This document shows positions 17,911 to 29,213 of a DNA stretch of 64,000 nucleotides, in pieces (positions within the stretch are counted from its first letter, which is position 1; each line of letters begins with the position of its first letter). Source of the stretch: Xiphophorus maculatus (Eukaryota; Chordata; Actinopteri; Cyprinodontiformes; Poeciliidae); the NCBI RefSeq assembly GCF_002775205.1, contig NC_036458.1, positions 1,766,560 to 1,830,559 of the forward strand. The letters run 5' to 3'. A program made the translations under genes and the position numbers. The notes under the pieces were generated by a model. That model had not been told where the DNA came from and ran no database searches. It was given only the letters and a program-made list of their open reading frames with translations.

Positions 17911-20432
17911 ATGAGGCTGTCATTTGTTCTCGTTCTTTTTTCTATCTCTGCTGCATTCAGTGGTAAGTTTAACATCTCCATCGATATTTTTTTTCCTCAA
18001 AAATAAAAACTAAAAACTGAATGGATGGATGGATGGATTTCTGTTTGAACTTTTCTTTCTCTCTCAGGGAGTGAGGCCATTCGAAGCCTGGTCTTCCCCA
18101 GTGAAACCAGTACCAGCTACGTAGAGATGATCGCTACAAAGCCGCTCAAGCTGACAGCGTTCACGCTGTGCATGCGTGTGGCTACCGAGCTCAGCGGCGA
18201 GAGAGAAATCCTCCTGTTTGCGTATCGGACCAACGACTTTGATGAGCTGAATGTGTGGCGGGAGCTGGATGGAAGGTGAAACCCTCAATTTTGTGTTTAT
18301 TTGGCAAAATAAACATAATAAATACATTCATTTATTCAATGAATGGCATAAATTCAAGAGTTCATTTTTCAAAGTGATATTTTCACATTATTTTTTACAT
18401 ACATTTATAAACATCAAAGTTCAAAACTAAGTATTTAATGCATGAGTTTGCAAACTAAATATTTAGCTTTCAAATTAAATATTTAGTCAGAAAGATAAAT
18501 ATTTAGTTTGGGAAATAAATTATTACTTTGGAACTAACTAGTTATCAAACTAAATATTTGAATTGGAAACAACTAGTTAGCTTGAAAACTAAATATTTTG
18601 CCCAGATTTAAACATTTAGTTTGGTACTTTAGTTTTAGTTTGTATACAAAATGCTAGTTTGTAAGCTAACTAAATATTTAGCTTCTTAACTGAATATTTT
18701 TATTTGAAAACTAAATATTTAATTTTCAAACTAAATGATTGGTTCCAAATTTACGGAGCCCTCTAGGGGACATGGGGAATTTTTTTTCTTTTGCGTTCCC
18801 TCGCAATACTTTTGCGTTACCTCGCAATACTGTACTGATCAGTTATGCAGCATAATTGAACACTGCAAGCCTTTCCTACGGTGGGCGCCGTACTTTATGC
18901 TTTAATATAAGGTTATGTGAGGTTTTTCCATGAATGTTAGTATCTTTTTGTGAAATATCTGAAGTTTTATATCTTTCTTTAGGATAGAAAGGCACCACAA
19001 ACCTACGATATAAACATAAACCTTCCGTAAGTAGGAAAGACATAAAAATACATCCTAATTTGGACTATTTCTGAGTTATTATCGCGAGTAATAAATCATC
19101 TGACAGTTTTGATTGTGTCTCTGTTGTGTTCGTAGTCTGAATGGTTTAAAGAGCTGCTTTCAGTGCCGCTCCATCTTCGCCTTAACAGACATAATAAATA
19201 AAAACTTGTTAACAGTAAAAACTATTTGGTGCAAAACACTTATTGAAAATCGATTTTTTTAACTGCATGTTTATGTCTGTTAAGGCTAAGATGGAGCGGC
19301 ACTGAAAGCAGCTCTTTAAACCATTTTTATTTCTTTCCTACTTACGGAAGGTTTCTGTTTATATCGTAGGTTTGTGGTGCCTTTCTATCCTAAAGAAAGA
19401 TATAAAACTTCAGATATTTCACAAAAAGATACTAACATTCATGGAAAAACCTCACATAACCTTATATTAAAGCATAAAGTACGGCGCCCACCGTAAGAAA
19501 GGCTTGCAGTGTTCAATTATGCTGCATAACTGACCAGAACAGTTTTGCGAGGTAACGCAAAAGTATTGCGAGGTAACGCAAAAGAAAAAAAATTCCCCAT
19601 GTCCCCTAGAGGGCTCCGTACAAATTAAATATAGTTAGGAAGCTGAATATTTATTTTGCTAACTAAATATTTAGTTTCACACCTATCTAATTTCTAAACT
19701 AAATATTTAGCGTCCTAACTAAATACTTAATTTGAAAGCTAAATATGTAATTTATGAACCTTAGCTGTGTCACTCAACCTGTATTTGCTGTAAAGGTGCT
19801 AATGGTGGATAAACAGGAAAACCGTCATCGGAGGCTAAGCTAACTAGCTTGAACTTCACAGGCTAGCAGCTCCACATTTATAAATCCCGCCTCCGGGATC
19901 TGATTGGCTGTTTGATCTACATACGTTTCAGCAAATATGTTAAAAAAAAAACATGTTTCATAAACGTTACACGCTTTAGCTTTATCTTAGCTAAAATTAA
20001 AAACCACACAACTTTCTGTTTAGATTGTCCTTCTACCTGAGTGGGGATGGAGTTCTGTTCCAAGTCCCGGACCTCGGCTACCTGCAGACTCACCTGTGCT
20101 TCACCTGGGACTCCAGCTCAGGCGCTGCGGCTGTCTTCATGAACGGCAGGAAGAGTCAGACCAAAATCTACCGGAAGGGTCACACCATCCGCCCCGGAGG
20201 CAGAGTCATCCTCGGCCAGGATCCTGACAGTTTTCTGGGCGAATTTGATGCAAAGCAGAGTTTTGTGGGAGAGATTTCTGATGTGACCGTGTGGGACTCC
20301 GTCCTGTCAGACCCTGCCATCCAAAGTCTGTTTAATGGGAGAAGGGTGGAAAAAGGAAATGTGTTTGACTGGGAAACTGTGGAGCTTATACCGTTTGGAG
20401 AGGTGGAGGTCATGTATGTTGATCTGATCTGA
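17911..20432 (+). CDS. C-reactive-protein/serum-amyloid-P-like short pentraxin, secreted
   Basis: Three exons (17911-17962, 18068-18275, 20024-20432) encode 222 residues, the usual length for CRP/SAP. Short pentraxins are secreted calcium-dependent pattern-recognition proteins of the acute phase that form pentamers. The first 18 or so residues are a signal peptide (MRLSFVLVLFSISAAFS). The family signature HxCx[ST]W appears as HLCFTW at 110-115, and Cys52 can form the conserved disulfide with Cys112. The calcium loop reads GQDPDSF (151-157), with Asp153, Asp155, Asp162 and Gln165 at ligand positions, but proline 154 replaces the usual glutamine. Intron 2 contains an 865-bp palindromic transposon in an AT-rich repeat. 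A polyadenylation signal AATAAA lies at 20483-20488. Fish pentraxins are multi-copy, so I give no symbol. Confidence 0.93.
18420..18751. repeat. Degenerate AT-rich tandem repeat in pentraxin intron 2 (left part)
   Basis: Variants of AAACTAAATATTTAGTTTG recur with a spacing of roughly 20-25 bases. The same repeat resumes at about 19621-19760 after the palindromic element, so the element inserted into an existing repeat. Each unit is itself nearly palindromic. Confidence 0.65.
18754..19618. mobile_element. Palindromic non-autonomous DNA transposon (foldback MITE) with TA target duplication
   Basis: The element starts CGGAGCCCTCTAGGGG and ends with the inverse, and is flanked by TA at 18752-18753 and 19619-19620. 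Outer arms 18754-19040 and 19332-19618 are both 287 bp and nearly perfect inverted copies. A second inner pair, 19142-19194 and 19271-19323, is 53 bp long. The left side has about 100 bp (19041-19141) with no partner. No transposase is encoded. The TA duplication fits Tc1/mariner- or ISL2EU-type elements; the family is not recognised. Confidence 0.85.
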
Positions 20433-21430
20433 TTTTGATTATTTCAGGATGGAGAAAATATTCAGTTTTCTTTCTTTGGGCAAATAAAATGTATCCTGCA
20501 ATATTTTTGTTGTGATCATCATTTGTGCACAAATTGATAGAATACAATATTTTAAAACGTGTGTACAAAGTATATATAATTTTTTACCAAACAATATGCA
20601 ACAAATACAACTTAAAGAGAACTGAAATTTTCAATGATTTCTTTTAGTTGTTAAGTGAACTATAATATTTATTATTAAATGTATAAAATAAAAAGTAAAA
20701 TAAAATTATATGAACCCATCACAGATAAAAGGTGCAAACATTTTACACTCCGAAAAAAGATGAACCCAGAAGCAGTGTCACATAGTTATCTCCCAAAGCT
20801 GCAATTAAACAACATTGAGTTTTTTAGAGAATCCAATCAAAGGCTTTATTAGTTGCATAAGACAGAATACCCTAAAATGCTCGACTGTAGATTGTTAAAT
20901 GAATAGCAAGGGAATTGTCCAAAAAGATCAAGAAAGACAAAACTGTCTTGCATAAACAAGAAAAAAATCAAGTGCCTTGAATACTCATAAACATATAACT
21001 GAAATGATCATTATATCATGAATTGATATAACTATCAACTTCACTGAATTGAAAATACACACTGCAAGACTTGGTGTCACTCAAATTTAGTTTTTCTAGT
21101 AAGAGTTGGATTAAAAGACATGCAGCACTGCTAACCCAAGAGAAAATTCCACTTGAATTTGCTCATATCTGTATAAATAAAATCTAAATACTTTGGGTAT
21201 TCTGATTTATGGAGCAATAAATAAAAACTACAACTTTTCAAGTCAATGGACCACTAACATGGCTGGACTAAAACAATTTAAACTAAATTGATTAACAGTT
21301 TTATCATCTATAATCTCACACATATTCAATGTTTTTTTAAATAAATGGTACATTAAAACATATAATTATTTAAAGATATTATACAGACAAAATCCAGAAG
21401 GAAATATAGTTTAAAAACCAGGAAAAGTTG
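20433..21430. other. Intergenic stretch between pentraxin and tsen54
   Basis: AT-rich sequence holding the pentraxin 3' UTR and its AATAAA. A fragment at about 21058-21120 (ACTGCAAGACTTGG onward) may be a decayed end of a foldback MITE. I see no further gene. Confidence 0.5.
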
Positions 21431-21469
21431 TTTTTGTGTGTGATTTGACGCCCTCCTGTGGCCGTATTT

Positions 21470-21553
21470 CTAGCCATTTTAATTATGGAACGGGGCGGGC
21501 GTTAGGACCCGGAAGAGGAGCAGGAAGCAGTAGCGGCCGGCGGACAGACTGTC
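21470..21553 (+). promoter_or_regulatory. Candidate tsen54 core promoter, GC box and ETS site
   Basis: Just upstream of the start codon, in a locally GC-rich patch, lie a GC box (GGGGCGGGC, 21492-21500) and an ETS-type site (ACCCGGAAG, 21507-21515). This is a common TATA-less housekeeping arrangement. Function is inferred from motifs. Confidence 0.5.
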
Positions 21554-23520
21554 ATGGCGGACCAAAACAAGCCAGAAAGCGCAGATAACTTCTTTAATGA
21601 AATATTAAGGTTTGGTTCAGTTTAATTACAATAATTATAAGGTAATAAACAGGTTTAAAATATTAGTTTTGTCTTTTGGTGGGTGTTTGTCTCTGATTTT
21701 AGGATTTCTAACTGCTTCTCGTCAACATGGTCTAAAGTTAATCACATTTTTTTCCAGTGAATCATAATCAAATGACTCATTTGATTATGATTCATTTGAG
21801 AGTTATTGTTTTAAATAATAGGTGATGAACACATGCCAAAGAAGTCATATATCCAGTTATGTGTACAAAGGTTTTATCTGTGTTTCTAAATTTTCTTAAT
21901 GCACCTTGAAGTTGTGTTTGTTTTATTTTATTTTTGTATAAATTTGGTTGTGTTGATTAATATTGTTAAGCTTTGCAGCACCCTTTGTTGATATCAGTTG
22001 AACATGTAATATTTTATAATATTTTCACTAGGTGTACATACTTAGTTCTCAACAATAAAACGATTATTTCAACATCTTAAAGGGAGAAAATGTTAATAAT
22101 GAGGCTATGAAATTCAATAAGATAGCAAATTAGTTTTGCAAAGCTAGTTTAAAAAGTGTCATTTTGATCCCATAAAGTGTTGAAATTTTCAGCGTTTTTA
22201 ATTGGAGAATTTTTGAGAATAAGTCAGATGTTTGTTTAATTATTTTAATTTGTGCTTTCAGTTTGTTTGAAACACATGTGATCTTAGAAACTAGACGATT
22301 AGTTTGAATAATTATAATTATCAAACTGCTCAATATTGTGATAATTTCGTTCACCCAACTCTGCTGTATATTTACCACCTTTCCACATTTTTACTGAATT
22401 ACTCAATAAAAGTGAGACTTTAATGGATAAAAACACAATGTATTGGGTTAATTAAAAGATTAAAATAAACATTTCTTTGTATCCTGAAAACTAAAGTTGT
22501 TAGCTGCTTTTATTTTAAATAATTAAAAAACGTTTTAGAGAAGATCTGTTGTTTCCTGCACGTTAAATGTTCAAATAACTTATGTGCGGTAATACTGATT
22601 AATTAATAAAATTTGTTGTAAGGCTTAAATCAAATTAAAGTCTGGGAGTGATAGATCTTCACTTTATTTTTTTAAAATCATTTTTACGACTAACTTTTAA
22701 AAAAGATTCTCTCTTGCACACATTCAAACTTGTGGTTAGAATTTAATCTCTTATTGATTAAATTGGTAGAAATCTACCAATGCGTTTAAAGTCAATGTGT
22801 TTTTATTACATTTTAAATAGTTAGCAGGTAGTTATTGTGCTATAGAAATATCTGAGCCAGTCAGCTTTCTGGCACTTTGTAGCTTTTGGTGAATTTTGTC
22901 TGAAACAGGAAGTCGCTGTCGCTGAGTTTAGTTGTTCTGTTTGTAAATAACTTGCAGTCCATGTGAGCTGTTTGCGGCCCGCTCCAGGAGCCACAAGATC
23001 CCGGCCCGAGGGCAGAAGGATTTCTATCCGGATGACTCGGAGGAGCAAAAGCAGCGGCTGCAGCAGCGCCTGGATGAACACTGGAGTCTCATTTCAGAGG
23101 AGCGGGTTGAGAGGCTGTCAGTGAAATACCAGAATCCTCACTTTAAATCAGTGGCTTTTTATCATTTTTAGGTGGTGAAAAAGGTTTTATCTCAGTTCTG
23201 TCTGTTTTTCTGTCTCTGCAGAGGAAACCTGGTGAAAGCCGTCTGGAGTCCCAGTGAGCGGATTGTGGAGCTTCAGACTCCTGCTGTGAGTTTTTTTAAT
23301 TCATCCATCTTTTGCTGTTTTATTTGCTGTTTATTTGTCTGAAAAGTAGTGCATGCTGGGAAAAAGATAGACTTTTGGAGCTCTGTACTAATTAGCTAAA
23401 AATATAACTTAAGAATGTTTGATTTGCAGAGTTTGTTATTCATTAAAACTCTTAACTAGCCAGAAATGTTTGCATTTGTCACATTTCTTTCTCAGAATAT
23501 TATGCAGTCTAGACTAGTTT

Positions 23521-23554
<34 letters not shown>

Positions 23555-26500
23555 GTACTACTACTACTACTTATAATAATAATCTATAATAATAATAATA
23601 ATTACAATTATTATTCCTTATTTCTATATATTTTTTTGTTTTTAGATTTACTTTGTTTTAAGCATTCTTCATTTTGTATTGTTTTATCTTTAATTATTAC
23701 TCAAATTTTATTTTTGTTTTATTTACTTTTCTATTAATTTCCAGCACCTTTTGTTGCTTTTTAAAATATTATCAAATATATTTTTTTTATTGTTTTTTTT
23801 TTTGTCTGTATTGATGGAAACATAATTTTTTTTCTAAAAATGTAGTAAATTTTGGAATTATTGTTTTTTTTCTGTTGTTTTTTTCTGATATTTAAAGTTG
23901 AACAGTGGAGGGGGGAGCAAAAAATGTAAAAATAATTTCAGATTTTGCTATAAATTGTTACTTTGTTATTTCTAGAAGCTAATAATACTTGTTTTTGTTT
24001 TTTTTTGTATATATATATTTTCTTTTTCAGGGCAAATTTTGGCAGACGATGGGTTTTTCTGCAGAAGGGAAGCAGTTCCTCCTCCCTGAAGAGGCGCTCT
24101 ACCTGATGGAGTGTGTGAGTGTGTGAGATGCTGCTCAGGTTTGGCTCTAATGGCGCCTCTGGGTGATCGTGTTTGTGTTTTATGGGCGCAGGGCAACCTG
24201 CAGGTGTTCCATCAGGACCTGCCGCTGTCCATCCAGGACGGCTACGAGGCGTTCCTGTCCTCAGACTCTGTGAGTCTGCAGCAGTATCAGGTGCAGTCAT
24301 GACTCTGAACGCTGGAACATTCATGTCTGCGCTGATCTGATCGTTCTTCCTCTACAACGAAGGTGTTCGGTCATCTGAAGCGCCTCGGATATGTGGTGCA
24401 CAGGTTTGATCCCAGGTAACAGAATCTGAAGGTGGAAACGTTTCTGCTGTTTGTTTTAAACTGTAAAAAATGTTAAATCAGCACTTAAAATATCTAATTA
24501 GGATAAAACTGTATTGTTGACTTTAATGTATTTCTAATGGTTTTAAATCTTTAAAATACAAATAAATTATTTTCATAATCGATTAATCTGACAATCAATG
24601 AATCATATTCTATATATTTTTAATGTAACCACTTAATAGAAATATGTTAAAAGATGCAAATAAACAAATAATTCAGAAAATAAAGTGAATTATTTTATTG
24701 AATTAGAACCAGGTGAAGCTAAATCTGCCGCTTAAAGAGTTTTGAGTAAAACATATTTAAATTTTTTTTTAATCTTAAATGCAAAATGCGTTCATATATT
24801 TTTGAGCAATTTTGGTGTAATTACTACTCTGAACATGTTTATTCAGCAAATGACATCAACTAAATTAGTTGATGATTATTTCAATAATTGATTAATCATG
24901 TTTAATCTGATTAATCGTTTCAGCCCTAAAGAAAATTTGTTTAAAGCAGAAAGGTTTTATCTTTCAGTCTTAAGCAAGTTAGTGATTAAAAAAAAACATT
25001 TACAGCCATTTTAATGAATTTAATGAGGCCCAATAAGGACTTTATTTGTTGTAATCTTAAAAGTTAAGTATTTTTAGGCAGGAATTCAGTTTTAGTCTCA
25101 ATGTAGTGGGTGTAATTTGCTGTAGATGATTAAAAATAATCATATTTATGGTAATTCAGAGGTACATTAATGTGTGCAGTGTGTGATAGTGGAATTATTG
25201 TTTCTAAATTTCTGCTTTTAGTCTGATTGCTCTGTGAGTTTGTCTTTATGGTTCTGCAGGCTGATTGTTTGGTTTTCTTTCTGCTTCCTTTCAGCTCCGA
25301 GCCGTCGCCCTACGCCCGGCAGCTGAACCTGCCTCGGTCCCGGGACCGCGGGGGGAGGCAGCTGAAGAGGAAACGCAGCCCCAGCCCGGCGCCCACGTCC
25401 AGGTCAGACAGTTAGTAAAGTGATCAATGATTCTGATCATTTATTGGGGGTAAATTTGTCTCAGTATTATTCAGTCAAACAAAGACTAACCTCAATAAAA
25501 TAAATTAATTGTGGTCAAAACTTTTGGAATTGTAATGACAAATTTTTCTGTAATGGAATATTTTATTTAGGAAAAAAATGTTTTGTCTAAAAAAACAATT
25601 TTTATTCAAATACATTTTTTCTCATGAAGAGAAAATGTTAATTACAAAACATAAGTTTTTATTTGCTCATGTCAGAAAAGTCCGTATCCTCTAGCTAACG
25701 ATTAATCAATAACTAAAATAATCATAAAAAAGAAACAAATCAAAGATAATAATTTATACATATTAATATTAATATTATCATATTAATAAATAACTAATAT
25801 AATTGTGAAAAAAATCATTAAATCATTAAAATATCTGATTAATCAACAACAAATCAATAACTGTTAAAGAAATAAAAAATAAATAATAAAATATCACAGA
25901 AAGGTTCATTAGATTAGGCGATAACTAAAATAATTTAAAAAATAAAAGAACAAATTGATTAATTGATATTTAAAATAATCATTAGCTGTAACCCCACTTG
26001 AAGAAGTTGATTAATTTAGCAGTTTAAATTGCAACATTTTAAATGTTTTTAAATGTTTGTTCTTTCTGTCGTCTCAGTAAAACAGCAGCAGCGTCTCAGG
26101 CTGAGGAAATGGAGGAGGAAGATAAACTACCTGAGTCCCACCTGGTGGCCTCAGCGGCGCCTCAGACTTCCTCCTCCGGCGCGGCAGGTGAAGTTCAGGC
26201 CCGGACCTGGTGGCCGGCGGAGGTTCCCGAGCGGCAGGCGGGTCAAAGGTCAGCCCCCGGTTCTCAGCGCTGGGACTTCAGCTCCATCTGTTTCCCTGAC
26301 CTGGGCTCCGCCGGCCGCCTGGCCCCTCTGGACGCCTCGTTGCTTCCCGGCGGCGTGACGCCTGGCGTGTGCGACGTCGCCCCCTGGATGCGGAGGATAA
26401 ACCTGCGGAAAGTGAAAATGTCTCCGAAGGAGGAGGAGAGGGAGAGACGGCAGCGGCGGCGGGATGTGAACAAAGACAAAGAGGTGAAATCATCCAGATG

Positions 26501-29213
26501 AAGGAATAAAATGTGAATGTTTCCAGTTTCTGTGGGAGTAATTCTCAGGCCTTCAGGTCCAGAGGTGCAGAAACTGGGCGGAGTACCACAAGCTGCTGGA
26601 GCGGCGGCAGGCGAAGCGGCAAGGCCGACCCGCTCACTTATGGAGCGGGGAAGTTCAGCCTCTACACGACCCGACTCGGCCCATCTCCACCGGTGAGTTC
26701 AGGCCGGATCCGAGGATTTTCTCCTCCCGGTTACAAGCTGAGATTATCTCTGTTTTATTTCAGCTGAGCTTCTGGAGAAAATCAGCGTGATTAAATCAAC
26801 TGACCTGCTGGAGGGAGCAGCCAGGTACCAAGAAAATAGGACTTTAAAAGATGTGATTAGATGTTTTTATATCGTTTCAAACCGTTTGACAGCTTTTATG
26901 AAGAGAGGAGCCATGTTGGGAGGTTGGAAGATCAGAAGTTTCTAAAGAGACAGAGGCCCAATTTCAAGACGTTGAATTAGAAAGTAAAACTTCTTTTAAG
27001 TCATATTTGATTCATATAGCATTTTTATAACAACTGAAGGAAACAGTTACTTGATTATGCTAGAAATTTCCCCTTTAAGATGCTGCAGAGGAGTCGTGCA
27101 CTGCAAAAACACAAAATCTTTGCTTCAGTTCCAAGTGCAAATATCTTAATATCTTAATGAAATGAAAGGAGATAAAAATAGGAACTTGTTTAAAGTCAGT
27201 AATTCCCTAATACTGATTAAAAATTTCTTTCACTAATGGAACTAGTACTAGTACTATTAATTCTATATTTTTCTAAGTTTTACTTTTTTATCCATTATTG
27301 GTTAATTTCTTAAAAACAAATTACATAAAAAATGTAAAATCATTTTGTCTGTTATCTGTAAAGGTCTTTAGGTCATTCTCCTTTTCTTTAATTTACCTTC
27401 ATGTGCTTTTTTAATTAGTGGACTTTAAAAAAATAATTTTTACTAGAAATAATAAAATGAATGTAGGAAAATTTATGCCCAAGTTATTTTATTTTTATTG
27501 ATTGCTGTATTTGTGCCAAAATAACATCAGATATTTTTATAAATACAAATGTTAGCCCATTTATCCCACATATAAAGACGTAGTTTTATTTAAATTTAAC
27601 ATTTGACCATGAAACTATATTTAAAAAAAAAAATTTATTGCTAAAGCTAAGCTCCAAACAATATACAGTATGTGTAACTATAATTTAGACTTATAGAAAT
27701 ATCAATTGAAAATAATTCCTAGGGTTTGGAATTAAGGATTAGCTGTTAAATCAGCAGCAGTGCTGTGTGTTTCGCCCACATTATTATGCTTTATAATAAC
27801 AAACATGACCTTCCTGTTAAACGCAATTAGCCGCCATCAGCTCCGAATCACTTCTAAACGGAGACGATAAATCAGATGGGAGCCCGTCCCGCCGCTCTCA
27901 CAGTTTACGATCTTTAATTTCCAGAGCCATAAAGATCCGGCTGCAGTGTTTTGTCACCGTGTGCTCCGGTGAACGCCAGTGGTGATGAATTGTTGCATCA
28001 CTCAGGAGAAATGGATGTCCCTTTGTCTGCTCAGGTTAAAAGGTTCGGAGGAATGGAGGATTTGTTTCAATGTTTACCAGCCGGATTCGGTGGCTGACTT
28101 CAAAAAGAGCAACCCGGGCAAGCCGTACGCCCGCATGTGCGTCTGCAGGTAAGCAGCGACAGCCTGAGTCATCGTTTACTCAGGATCCACTTGCAATGAA
28201 ACAATCAACGCGATTTTTATCACATCCATTGTTGTGGTTCTGGTGAAAACAGTCAATTAAATCAGGTGTCCAAAGTGTGACCTCATAAAGGGAGCTGATG
28301 CAGACAGAGACTTTTTGTGTTTCTCTTTGTGTGAGATTTTCAAATTTATATCATAAATAGAAAATTTCAGGTACATAACAAGTTTTCTTTTAATATACAG
28401 GTTTATTAAGTTTTTTGCTTTCATTTTAATGGCTGAGTAATCTCCAGCAACGTTTTACTCAAAACAGACTTTTCACACTCTGCAGCCTTTGTTACATTTT
28501 CAGCTGCTGCTGCCCAAACGATCCAAACTAATTGAAAAATCTGTTCCCCTCCTCGTCTGTGGGGGCGCTGCGCCAAAAACTACTGTAGGAAACAAAATGG
28601 AAACTTTTGAAGAAGAACTCAACTTCCTTTTTCACAAAATGTAGACAAAATGGAGTGGTGTCAGATTTTAGCGGTTGGAGGATTTCTCTTTTGTCTTTGG
28701 CTAAAGACCACGAGCTGTTTCTCCTGCAAGCATGTTTGTTTTCAATGTGTTTACCCAGAATGCCCTGCGCTGAAGTTCACTTTCTGCTATTTGGGTCTTT
28801 CATTAAAGCAGCACTATAATTTGTTGCTGAGCATGTGAAAAGAAAATAATTCCCAATAAAATAATTTTACATTTGAAAAATAAATAATCATTCTTTTAGC
28901 TTGGTAATTTTGACCCCCGGTGTAGAATGGTTCGACTCCACTGAATTCAATCTTTTTGTTCAAAATATGTTAAAGAAAATGTTCAGTATTGTCTGTTTTT
29001 GTCTTTCCAGTTGCTGATTAACTTCCTAAATGTTGCAGATTGTGTTTCTTCCTCTGTTCCAGTTTTGACGGTCCTGTTCCTGATCTGCGAGTCATCAAGC
29101 AGCTTTCGTTTCAGAGTGGCGACGTTCCCGTCGTTTACGCCGCCGTGGATCACGGAGACATTTCCTTCTACACCTTCAAGGACTTCCAGCTGCCCAGGGA
29201 CATCTACCCCTGA
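21554..29213 (+). CDS. tsen54: TSEN54, tRNA-splicing endonuclease subunit Sen54
   Basis: TSEN54 is a structural subunit of the nuclear heterotetramer that excises introns from pre-tRNAs; it binds catalytic TSEN2. Twelve exons give 496 residues (human 526): 21554-21609, 22958-23116, 23222-23285, 24031-24114, 24192-24290, 24363-24415, 25295-25402, 26078-26483, 26557-26692, 26764-26824, 28035-28148, 29063-29213. Diagnostic blocks are [64 protein letters not shown] and [13 protein letters not shown]. The N-terminal Sen54 domain is about 55-130, then a basic Ser/Pro/Arg-rich linker and the C-terminal endonuclease-like fold. The first donor (AAG then GTTTGG) is weak, yet gives the conserved [13 protein letters not shown] join. 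Polyadenylation signals lie at 29295 and 29444. Confidence 0.96.
23521..23615. repeat. TAA/TAC microsatellite in tsen54 intron 3
   Basis: An imperfect trinucleotide tract: about ten TAA units, then five TAC-type units, then more TAA units. Confidence 0.9.
28490..28800 (+). mobile_element. Decayed copy of the GGGGGCGCTGC foldback repeat in tsen54 intron 11
   Basis: The block CCAAACGATCCAAACTAATTG through GTGGGGGCGCTGCGCC, AACTTCCTTTTTCAC and TTACCCAGAATGCC matches in order the left half of the foldback element at 42624-43394. It is a truncated copy. The two open frames here come from the repeat. Confidence 0.6.
28796..28889 (+). repeat. 94-bp segment, first copy of a direct duplication
   Basis: From TCTTTCATTAAAGCAGCA to AAAAATAAATAATC this segment recurs at 30106-30199 with only a few differences. 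One copy is in tsen54 intron 11 and the other is downstream of the gene. Confidence 0.8.

Noticed and set aside
23938-24324. Minus-strand frames of 128 and 74 codons
   Set aside because: Antisense to tsen54 exons 4 and 5.
26053-26493. Other-frame translations of 71-101 codons
   Set aside because: Shadows of tsen54 exon 8, which is GC-rich and conserved in its own frame.
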